From: Deltaproteobacteria bacterium
GTDB taxonomy: Bacteria; Desulfobacterota; UBA8473
Length of the DNA: 11,306 bases
Assembly (NCBI GenBank): GCA_030643245.1
Contig: DAOWME010000078.1
Location: 1-11,306, forward strand
Reading direction: 5' to 3'
In this document: positions 6,540-11,306 of the stretch, in pieces
How the letters are laid out: each line of letters begins with the position of its first letter
Position numbering within the stretch: position 1 is the first letter of the stretch
Notes under the pieces: generated by a model
The model's input: only the letters and a program-made list of their open reading frames with translations
What the model was told of the DNA's origin: nothing
Databases searched by the model: none
Position numbers and translations under genes: made by a program

Positions 6540-7703
6540 TTATTTGCGAAAAACCGTTTTGACCACCTCGCTATAGACCTTCCTTAACGGCAATTTCCTC
6601 TCTTTTGCTATCCTTTTGCAGTCTTCGTATTCAGGTGATATGTTCATGTTGTCATCTTGATAAATCTTTACGTGGACCTTGCCAAACTTGGTTTCCACCT
6701 CCTCTAATCTCCGTGGGACCTTCAACCTGTCCGCTTCATAATAGCGAACACCAAGAGCAGTTGATTCATCGAGGATGATGCCGGCTATCCGTAGCCGATT
6801 TCCCTCGTGACAAATTACCCTGAGGAGCACCCCGGGTCTATTCTTCTTCATCTGGATGGGTGACAGAGAGACATCGAGCGCTCCTTCTTCAAAAAGCCTT
6901 TCCATTAAAAACTCATAAACCTCAGGGTTCATGTCATCTATATTCGTTTCAATGACTGTAACCGTATCTACCTCTCTCTTCCTTTCATCTTCTCCCACGA
7001 TAACCCTGAGCAAGTTGGGGATTTCTTCGAATTTCCTGTCCCCTACACCGTAGCCTATACCCTTGATAGTCATGGGGGGCATCCTTCCAAACCTGTCCGT
7101 CAGGGCGGTAATTATGGCTGCCCCCGTAGGCGTGACCAGTTCTTCCGTGATCCCGGCTTCATAGACCGGTTTATCCTTGAGGAGTTCCAGAGTTGCGGGT
7201 GCCGGAAGGGGTAATGTCCCGTGTTGACAGTTTACAAAACCCGAACCCAAAGGAATCTTGGACGCATAGACCTGATCGATCCCTAGATGGGCTATTCCAA
7301 CCATTGACCCTACCACGTCAACGATAGAATCGATGGCGCCCACCTCGTGGAAATGTATATCTTCAAGGTCTTTTTTATGTACCTTGGCTTCAGCTTTAGC
7401 CAAACGGTGGAATGCGTCGATGCATAGCTCTTTTATGCCTTCATCTAAAGAGCTTTCCTCCATTAGAAGTCTTATGTCGTAGAAGCTTCGATGGCAGGCA
7501 TCCTTCTGTTTCAAGACCACCCTTACCTTAGAACCGCTGATCTCCATTCTGGCGTCGGAAGAGCATACTATCTCATAGCCACCGAAAGAAAGCTTCTTCA
7601 ATTCATCTTCCAGTTTGTCTTTGGGTAGCCCCAGATCGAGGAAGGCACCCAAAATCATATCTCCGCTTATTCCGGAGAAGCAATCAAAGTACGCTATATT
7701 CAT
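6540..7703 (-). CDS. larC: Nickel-pincer cofactor nickel insertase LarC
   Basis: LarC inserts nickel, in a CTP-dependent reaction, into the sulfurised pyridinium mononucleotide made by LarB and LarE, giving the pincer cofactor of lactate racemase LarA and its homologues. The 387-residue product begins MNIAYFDCFSGISGDM and contains HFHEVGAIDSIVDVVG (H117, H119), NCQHGTLPLPAPATLELL and ELVTPTGAAII. A C-terminal CTP-binding domain starts near TVTVIETNIDDMNPEVYEF. It is one uninterrupted frame, unlike Lactobacillus plantarum larC, where a ribosomal frameshift joins LarC1 and LarC2. It starts 4 nt after the larB stop, its ribosome site (GAAGAG) overlapping the larB end. No larE or larA is in the window, so those steps must be encoded elsewhere. 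Confidence 0.93.
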   Translation of the reverse strand: MNIAYFDCFSGISGDMILGAFLDLGLPKDKLEDELKKLSFGGYEIVCSSDARMEISGSKVRVVLKQKDACHRSFYDIRLLMEESSLDEGIKELCIDAFHRLAKAEAKVHKKDLEDIHFHEVGAIDSIVDVVGSMVGIAHLGIDQVYASKIPLGSGFVNCQHGTLPLPAPATLELLKDKPVYEAGITEELVTPTGAAIITALTDRFGRMPPMTIKGIGYGVGDRKFEEIPNLLRVIVGEDERKREVDTVTVIETNIDDMNPEVYEFLMERLFEEGALDVSLSPIQMKKNRPGVLLRVICHEGNRLRIAGIILDESTALGVRYYEADRLKVPRRLEEVETKFGKVHVKIYQDDNMNISPEYEDCKRIAKERKLPLRKVYSEVVKTVFRK

Positions 7704-7707
7704 CTCT

Positions 7708-8457
7708 TCAAACTCTGTTTATTAGGCTTGCAATATAACCTGCTCCAAAGCCGTTGTCGATATTTACCACTGCAACACCAGGGGCGCACGAATTTAACAT
7801 CCCCAGCAGCGCGCTCACCCCGCCAAAATTGGCTCCGTAACCGATACTGGTGGGAACTGCGATTACCGGACTTGCAGTAAGCCCGCCAACCACACTCGGG
7901 AGTGCCCCTTCCATTCCTGCCACAACAATCAGTACATTGGCCTGTACGAGTCTTTCTCTCCGGTCTACCAGGCGATGGATGCCTGCAACCCCTACATCGT
8001 AAAGACGATCTACCCGGTTTCCCATTATCTCAGCAGTGAGCACTGCCTCTTCAGCAACTGATATATCGGAGGTTCCTGCACTTATGACCAGTATGGTTCC
8101 CTTTCCTTCCTCTTGTACTTGCTGAGTCATAATGGTAACAGCTCGGGGTTTTGGATGGTACTTGGCCTCCGGGAAGGCTTTTCTTATCCTGAGGGCCTTT
8201 TTCCGTTCCACCCTGGTTATCAAAACGTTTTCCCCGCTCTCAACCATCTTCTCGACGATTGCTATGATGTCCCCATCCGATTTCCCATCACCGAATATTA
8301 CCTCTGGGAACCCAAGCCTTAAATGGCGATGATGATCAATGGTTGCGTTACCGATGTCTTCAAAGGGTAGAATCTTCAATGATTCCAATGCGTCGTCAAT
8401 TCCAACATCCCCTTTCTGAACCCCTTCCAACAAAACCTGCAACCGCCCTAAATCCAT
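7708..8457 (-). CDS. larB: Nickel-pincer cofactor biosynthesis protein LarB
   Basis: LarB carboxylates the pyridinium ring of nicotinic acid adenine dinucleotide and hydrolyses it to pyridinium-3,5-biscarboxylic acid mononucleotide, the first step of nickel-pincer synthesis. The 249 residues have a variable N-terminal half with the typical GFPEVIFGDGKS block. From residue ~115 they form a PurE (AIR carboxylase)-like domain: ILVISAGTSDISVAEEA, RLYDVGVAGIHRL, VVAGMEGALPSVVGGL, AVPTSIGYGANFGG and VVNIDNGFGAGYIAS. The ATG at 8457 is preceded by a weak purine stretch. It is coupled to larC. Upstream lies a 313-nt gap containing the interrupted MITE, so the promoter may lie inside or beyond mobile DNA. 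Confidence 0.94.
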   Translation of the reverse strand: MDLGRLQVLLEGVQKGDVGIDDALESLKILPFEDIGNATIDHHRHLRLGFPEVIFGDGKSDGDIIAIVEKMVESGENVLITRVERKKALRIRKAFPEAKYHPKPRAVTIMTQQVQEEGKGTILVISAGTSDISVAEEAVLTAEIMGNRVDRLYDVGVAGIHRLVDRRERLVQANVLIVVAGMEGALPSVVGGLTASPVIAVPTSIGYGANFGGVSALLGMLNSCAPGVAVVNIDNGFGAGYIASLINRV

Positions 8458-8504
8458 ATCTTTTTCTCTCTCTTTTCCTCGCCTGCGATATGCTTAAAAA
8501 AATG

Positions 8505-8750
8505 CAACCTGTGCAGTTACATAAATCCGGTATATTGAAGTTTCTCTGGTGATTCAGTCAACAGGATTGCGTTAAGCGCCGGCTGCTTGTTTCGTTTGCT
8601 TGTTATATGTAAGAACCTGGCCAACATCCAAATATACATACGTCCCTTATCATTCCATTTCACATACTGCCTTATGCCGGAATGTAGTTCATAACAAGCA
8701 AACGAAATATGTAGCCGGCAAGCTATAAACCTGCTCAGCTCCATAGGTCG
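8505..8750. mobile_element. MITE-like element, copy 2, interrupted by element B
   Basis: The left part (8505-8577) aligns gaplessly with 4617-4689 of copy 1 at 63 of 73 positions, and the right part (8724-8750) aligns with 4690-4716 at 19 of 27. Between them lies the 142-bp element B plus one extra aagc. Removing these gives exactly 100 bp, the length of copy 1. The right terminal repeat is eroded (agctccataggtcg), and only A-rich, imperfect direct repeats flank the whole (aaaaaatg, aaaaatat), so this insertion looks older than copy 1. It fills most of the 313-nt gap between nfo and larB. Confidence 0.8.
8578..8719. mobile_element. 142-bp palindromic element, copy B, inserted in MITE copy 2
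   Basis: The 29-bp terminal inverted repeats at 8578-8606 and 8691-8719 are identical at 26 positions and begin gccggc. A direct 4-bp repeat aagc (8574-8577 and 8720-8723) immediately flanks the ends, as expected of a target-site duplication. The empty site survives in MITE copy 1 (4686-4689). Size and end structure match copy A at 3139-3281. No open reading frame of note is inside. Confidence 0.75.
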
Positions 8751-8770
8751 AAAAATATAAGCCGCTCGGC

Positions 8771-9643
8771 TCATACCCCGACTTTCCGGGGAGTCACGTT
8801 TTCTGTTCGCAAACTCCTTACCACAGATATGTTTTTAATGTCGTCCTCGTCAGATTCCTTGGGGGTTTCCAATATCATGGGTATGTGTTTCAGAGAATCA
8901 TGGTTTACTAAGATTCTGAACCCTTCAATACCTATCTTGCCTTTGCCTATATGTTCGTGTCGATCTATTCTGGAGCCCAAATCCCCCTTTGAATCATTCA
9001 GGTGAAGAAGAAAAAGTCTATCCAGCCCCAAGAGTCTGTCGATCTTCAATACTAAGCTGTCCAAAGAATCAACATCCCTAAAGTCATAACCTGAAGCAAA
9101 ACCATGACAAGTGTCAAAGCATAGGCCCAGTGTGCTATTCTCCTTAACGCCATTGATGATCTCTTCGATTTGACATAGGTCACTGCCGATCATCGAACCG
9201 GAACCAGCAGTATTTTCTAAAAGAATTCTTACATTTGCAGCCCCGGTTCTGCTAAAAATCAAGTTTAACGCCCCGGTCACTCTCTTTATGCCATATTCTG
9301 CCCCCCTACCCTTGTGGCTTCCAAGGTGCGTTACCATGAAATCCGCTCCCAACCTGCGGGCCCTCTCCAGATCCACCTGAAAAGAATCGATCGATTTCTC
9401 AAATAGGTCATCATCGGGCGAAGCAAGGTTTATTAGGTATGAGGTGTGGACTACCAATGGATATAGCCCACTCTCTTTCAACCTTACTCTGAATATCCTG
9501 ACATCATCATCGAGAAGCGGAGATACCTTCCAGCCCCTTGGGTTGTGAGAGAATATCTGCATGGCTGTACACCCAAGGGCCTTCGCCCTATCGATGGACC
9601 GAAAGATCTTTCCTGAGATCGAGACATGGCATCCCAGTTGCAA
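8771..9643 (-). CDS. nfo: Endonuclease IV (AP endonuclease, Nfo)
   Basis: Nfo cleaves the phosphodiester 5' of abasic sites and removes 3'-blocking groups in base excision repair, using three zinc ions in a TIM barrel. The 290-residue product starts QLGCHVSISGKI. All nine zinc ligands known from the E. coli enzyme are in order here: H66, H106, E143, D177, H180, H214, D227, H229, E259, in motifs VVHTSYL, VTHLGSHKG, LLENTAG, CFDTCHGFASGYD, LHLNDSKG, DRHEHIG and MILETP. The start is TTG at 9643: an in-frame TAG lies just upstream, and AGGGA sits 9 nt before the TTG. It is separated from larB by mobile elements and appears to be a single-gene unit. The C-terminal tail (about 30 residues past E259) is not diagnostic. 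Confidence 0.94.
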   Translation of the reverse strand: MQLGCHVSISGKIFRSIDRAKALGCTAMQIFSHNPRGWKVSPLLDDDVRIFRVRLKESGLYPLVVHTSYLINLASPDDDLFEKSIDSFQVDLERARRLGADFMVTHLGSHKGRGAEYGIKRVTGALNLIFSRTGAANVRILLENTAGSGSMIGSDLCQIEEIINGVKENSTLGLCFDTCHGFASGYDFRDVDSLDSLVLKIDRLLGLDRLFLLHLNDSKGDLGSRIDRHEHIGKGKIGIEGFRILVNHDSLKHIPMILETPKESDEDDIKNISVVRSLRTENVTPRKVGV

Positions 9644-9652
9644 TGGATGTGA

Positions 9653-9657
9653 TCCCT
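9653..9657 (-). promoter_or_regulatory. Shine-Dalgarno supporting the TTG start of nfo
   Basis: Minus-strand AGGGA lies 9 nt before the TTG at 9641-9643. It overlaps the in-frame TAG that prevents any earlier start. Confidence 0.5.
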
Positions 9658-9702
9658 ACCTTTCCATAAGCGCTAAGTTATTATTTAAATGTTCACAGGT
9701 TG

Positions 9703-9731
9703 CATTTATCTCACCGTTCGCTAGTTTTCAA
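9703..9731 (-). promoter_or_regulatory. Possible promoter of nfo
   Basis: On the minus strand TTGAAA (9731-9726) is followed after 15-17 nt by GATAAATG, about 60 nt before the nfo start. The -35 matches well; the -10 is weak and its register ambiguous. Confidence 0.25.
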
Positions 9732-9762
9732 GATAAACGTCCAACATCGAATAAAAAAGCTA

Positions 9763-9786
9763 AGGGACGTGGCCGAAATAACTTCC
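9763..9786 (+). repeat. 24-bp repeat, right copy (inverted relative to 115-138)
   Basis: This is an exact inverted match of the 24 bases at 115-138, about 120 nt upstream of nfo. Unlike the left copy it is not followed by an obvious long hairpin; the DNA beyond it is AT-rich. Confidence 0.75.
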
Positions 9787-9948
9787 CCATTTGTACATCT
9801 CATCTTCAGGCCAATTTGCTCATTTTACGTAAATTTTTCTTTTTTGTCTTTGATTTTTTAGATTGTGAAGGATATTATTTTGGGACAGAAAAGTCTCTAT
9901 CATGTTTTTATTATATTCTCATCAGGATTAAACTAAAGGTGGTTTTGC
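9787..9948. other. AT-rich spacer without recognised genes
   Basis: This is the centre of the gap between nfo and the toxin-antitoxin cassette. It has runs of T and A on both strands, no reading frame with a plausible start, and no structure that I could recognise. A long plus-strand frame crossing it also crosses nfo and the repeat, and is considered a shadow. Confidence 0.5.
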
Positions 9949-9984
9949 GCGTTGTTGCCGGCGCGAAGCGTCCGGCAACAACGC
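9949..9984. repeat. 13-bp perfect hairpin next to the attC-like site
   Basis: gcgttgttgccgg (9949-9961) pairs perfectly with ccggcaacaacgc (9972-9984) around the 10-nt loop cgcgaagcgt. The right arm is also the end (R') of the attC-like site 9976-10071, so this may be the start of a very short or truncated next cassette. Confidence 0.65.
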
Positions 9985-10071
9985 TCCGCATCACCCGCCC
10001 GCTGGTTACTACGGCCTTAGGTCTAAGTCTACCTTGCTATCAGCGGGTTGGAGTGTATGCGATTGTTATGA
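9976..10071 (-). other. attC-like recombination site downstream of the TA cassette
   Basis: Read on the minus strand it begins TCATAACAATCGC and ends GATGCGGAGCGTTGTTG. The arms pair imperfectly: AACAA(T)CGC with GCGTTGTT leaving one T unpaired, and CAACCCGCTG with CAGCGGGCGGG, with a ~30-nt apical segment. This is the layout of integron attC sites (R''-L''...L'-R', extrahelical bases, conserved AAC/GTT). The R'' extended sequence gcctcataac is exactly complementary to GTTATGAGGC at the cassette's start (10769-10760), as expected for a cassette formed from a circle. The R boxes deviate from RYYYAAC/GTTRRRY. Confidence 0.6.
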
Positions 10072-10229
10072 GGCTTTTTTTGTCCAATTGAGAAAGATAC
10101 CACGCGATGACCAGACGCTTTTTGCCTTTTTCGAGCATCTTCTACTATTTTCTTTATGTTGTAGTTAAATTTTTCGGCATTAGCTTGACGAATCTTCCGA
10201 ACTTCTTGGACTATAGGATCTTCCCACAT
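10029..10229 (-). CDS. Small antitoxin-like partner of the PIN-domain protein
   Basis: This encodes a 66-residue basic protein beginning MWEDPIVQEVRKIRQANAEK and continuing FNYNIKKIVEDARKRQKASG with the block HRVVSF. I recognise this pattern as the small partner that commonly accompanies PIN proteins of this type. Its start lies 1 nt after the toxin stop (TAAAATG), with GGGGGA upstream, so the two are coupled. The order is toxin first, antitoxin second. The last 14 or so residues (PHNNRIHSNPLIAR) are encoded by the attC-like site and are unlikely to matter for function, because comparable proteins end shortly after the VSF block. It probably binds and neutralises the toxin; DNA binding is not evident from sequence. 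Confidence 0.75.
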   Translation of the reverse strand: MWEDPIVQEVRKIRQANAEKFNYNIKKIVEDARKRQKASGHRVVSFSIGQKKPHNNRIHSNPLIAR

Positions 10230-10230
10230 T

Positions 10231-10707
10231 TTAATCTTCCCCCATTAACTCTTCAGGTGTGCAAATAATCGGACATTCATATCCTTTTGATTTGCAAACC
10301 GATTTAATTTCGTTTGATATTTCTGCATTTGCCAGGTGAGCACAGTTCCATGTTAAGAGAAACTGTAAGTTGTGAATAGTTGCAACGGCGATGTGGGCAG
10401 CATCTGTGGCAGCTTTTTCAGGAATAACTCCAAAGTCCAGAATTGCAGAGGCTAAATCGGTTACATCATCAGTAATATCCAACAGATCAAATTCAGACAA
10501 AATTTCAAGTCTTCTTTGTAATGCTTCTTCATTCCCTTGCCCTGCCTCATCAATCACAAACTGCGAAATAAAAATCTCAAAATTGTGCATTCGCTTTTCC
10601 CACCATTCATGGGTAATTTGTTGATGTGCCGCAACAATCAGATCCCTACTTGGGCGGGCCGTTAGATAGCTTGGAATTGTGGTTTCTAAATATAGTTTAG
10701 CTTTCAT
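10231..10707 (-). CDS. PIN-domain toxin (VapC-like)
   Basis: This encodes a 158-residue PIN-domain protein with the sequence KLYLETTIPSYLTARPSRDL. Candidate metal-binding acids are E8, E54 (VIDEAGQG) and D102 (ATDAAHIAVA); the fourth position lies around LTWNCAHLAN, where N121 replaces the usual acid. PIN toxins are Mg2+-dependent ribonucleases that cleave specific RNAs when freed from their antitoxin. The antitoxin gene follows after 1 nt. The ATG at 10707 has no clear Shine-Dalgarno. The gene is contained in a unit that begins at a GTTATGAGGC half-site (10769-10760) and ends in an attC-like site, so it is probably an integron-cassette module, where toxin-antitoxin pairs are common. The targets and activity are unknown. 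Confidence 0.85.
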   Translation of the reverse strand: MKAKLYLETTIPSYLTARPSRDLIVAAHQQITHEWWEKRMHNFEIFISQFVIDEAGQGNEEALQRRLEILSEFDLLDITDDVTDLASAILDFGVIPEKAATDAAHIAVATIHNLQFLLTWNCAHLANAEISNEIKSVCKSKGYECPIICTPEELMGED

Positions 10708-10762
10708 AATTCAGATGGCTTTCATCCAAATGTGACTAAATCAAATTTGATAATTTCCAGCC

Positions 10763-10849
10763 TCATAACGGGGGCGGGTGAGGGGCACGTTTTCCATCCA
10801 GGGTCTTTTTCCTGGATGGAAAACGTGTCTGACTCGAATCGCGTTGATA
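10763..10849 (-). other. attC-like site upstream of the TA cassette, with a 17-bp perfect inner hairpin
   Basis: On the minus strand it begins TATCAACGCG and ends CACCCGCCCCCGTTATGA. The centre is a perfect stem, cacgttttccatccagg (10786-10802) with 10811-10827, around an 8-nt loop. The outer arms pair poorly, so this is a weaker attC candidate than its neighbours. Its right-end sequence GTTATGAGGC, however, matches the complementary half-site in the next attC. In addition, gggggcgggtgagg (10770-10783) pairs perfectly with 10877-10890, giving a competing larger fold. The inner hairpin has no U-tract on either strand and is not a standard terminator. Confidence 0.4.
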
Positions 10850-10893
10850 GGATGCGCTTCGCAATTTATCAATGCTCCTCACCCGCCCCCGAC

Positions 10894-10919
10894 AGGGCCG
10901 AAAGCGAAGCGTCGGCCCT
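10894..10919. repeat. Short hairpin with a gaagcg loop
   Basis: agggccga (10894-10901) pairs with tcggccct (10912-10919) around the 10-nt loop aagcgaagcg. It has the same loop length and gaagcg motif as the hairpin at 9949-9984, in the 70-nt stretch between two attC-like sites. Confidence 0.5.
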
Positions 10920-10922
10920 ATC

Positions 10923-10988
10923 GCCAAACTTGAGAGGTGCAAATGAAGCGCAGCGTAATGAGCATCCTTCTCCAAGCTGATGTTCGGC
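10923..10988 (-). other. attC-like site downstream of the broken cassette ORF
   Basis: On the minus strand it runs from GCCGAAC (R'') to GTTTGGC (R'), complementary apart from a G-T wobble. The L arms CTTGGAGAAGGATGC and GCACCTCTCAAG pair fully if G, A and A are left unpaired, giving the extrahelical bases typical of attC. The 66-bp length is in the usual range. R'' also pairs with the ATTCGGC half-site at 11260-11254 that starts the same cassette. A 10-bp inverted repeat tcgccaaact/agtttggcga (10921-10930, 10998-11007) encloses it and offers an alternative outer boundary. Confidence 0.6.
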
Positions 10989-10991
10989 ATT

Positions 10992-11167
10992 TTATGCAGT
11001 TTGGCGAGACATCTCTTGATATGAAAATTCCCATAGTCCCTTATCAACCTCTTGTATCATTCCCCATTTTCTGACCCGCCCATCGGTCTGAATTTCAGTC
11101 TTTTTTGGATGTTGTATTACAAAATTAATCCATTCGTCTTTAATTTAAGCACCGTTGAAGCAGCCAT
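10992..11167 (-). pseudogene. Frameshifted small cassette ORF
   Basis: From the ATG at 11167 the frame reads MAASTVLKLK and then runs into a stop. The frame shifted by one base continues DEWINFVIQHPKKTEIQTDG and RVRKWGMIQEVDKGLW to a TAA at 10992. One missing A in the run at about 11139-11141 (TTAAAG instead of TTAAAAG) would join them into a ~58-residue protein. The HPKKTEIQTDGRVRKW block looks like a conserved small hypothetical protein of a type I have seen with a longer C-terminus, so this one may also be shortened. It sits between two attC-like half-sites, as a cassette gene would. A sequencing error in the A-run is possible. Confidence 0.45.
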
Positions 11168-11253
11168 AATTTAAAAAGAGTAAACCGATGTATGAAGGAT
11201 GCCTTATTTTCATAATATAACAAACCCAAAGCAAAAGGTGCTTTTTTTCATTT

Positions 11254-11306
11254 GCCGAATGACTGAGATCACCGGCGGCAATGAAGCGCAGCGGAATTGT
11301 CGGACG
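11254..11306 (-). other. attC-like site, truncated by the window edge
   Basis: On the minus strand the visible part contains GACAATTCCGCTGCGCTTC and ends GCCGGTGATCTCAGTCATTCGGC. The terminal ATTCGGC is complementary to GCCGAAT/GCCGAAC in the next attC-like site at 10982-10988. The gaagcgcagcg loop motif is shared with the site at 10923-10988. The left arm continues outside the window, so the fold cannot be verified. Confidence 0.45.

Noticed and set aside
9561..10091. 176-residue plus-strand reading frame across the nfo start, the 24-bp repeat and an attC-like site
   Set aside because: The translation is low-complexity (runs of F and L) over AT-rich DNA and covers several unrelated features; no domain is seen.
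10786..10827. Rho-independent terminator
   Set aside because: The 17-bp stem is perfect, but no U-tract follows it on either strand; the only T-run is in the loop.
10763..11047. 94-residue minus-strand reading frame
   Set aside because: It overlaps two attC-like sites and several hairpins, and competes with the better-supported broken ORF at 10992-11167.
9976..11306. CRISPR array
   Set aside because: The palindromes differ in sequence and length and are not evenly spaced; there are no identical direct repeats and no cas genes.

Overview
The window reads as a chromosomal segment of an anaerobic bacterium, most likely of the former Deltaproteobacteria (Desulfobacterota). This is inferred from gene content: a short-form ThiC next to a ThiD-ThiN fusion, a heme/siroheme/cytochrome c block (HemA, CcsA-type protein, SirC/Met8-type dehydrogenase), LarBC nickel-pincer genes, and integron-like cassettes. 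No rRNA or tRNA gene is visible to fix the taxonomy. Every convincing gene lies on the minus strand, so transcription runs from right to left.

In the direction of transcription the layout is as follows. (1) 11306-9949 is a cassette-like region. It has several attC-like palindromes, a frameshifted small ORF (11167-10992), and a PIN-domain toxin (10707-10231) with its small antitoxin partner (10229-10029), whose reading frame ends inside an attC-like site. No integrase is in view, so this would be an integrase-less attC cluster (CALIN) or the distal end of an array. (2) 9948-9644 is an AT-rich spacer carrying a 24-bp repeat. (3) nfo, endonuclease IV (9643-8771). (4) A 100-bp MITE-like element interrupted by a second 142-bp element (8505-8750). 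(5) larB-larC (8457-6540), which make the nickel-pincer nucleotide cofactor. (6) fmdB-like zinc ribbon, sirC, ccsA (6461-4724), then an intact 100-bp MITE, then hemA (4592-3327). (7) A 227-bp nested palindrome holding a second copy of the 142/143-bp element, then thiDN (3071-1743) and thiC (1682-399). (8) A small XRE-type HTH gene (341-141), then an inverted copy of the 24-bp repeat next to a long hairpin at the window edge.

The metabolic genes fit together. HemA commits glutamyl-tRNA to tetrapyrroles, SirC diverts precorrin-2 toward siroheme (and, in sulfate reducers, the alternative heme route), and the CcsA-type protein handles heme for cytochrome c maturation. ThiC makes HMP-P, ThiD phosphorylates it, and ThiN joins it to the thiazole unit. 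No TPP riboswitch was seen upstream of either thiamine gene.

The most interesting material lies between the genes: a MITE with 8-bp target duplications, a second copy split by another palindromic element with a 4-bp duplication that allows exact reconstruction of the empty site, a 16-bp perfect outer stem around a further element just before thiDN, a 24-bp inverted repeat bracketing the nfo-to-HTH block, and a toxin-antitoxin cassette delimited by matching attC half-sites.
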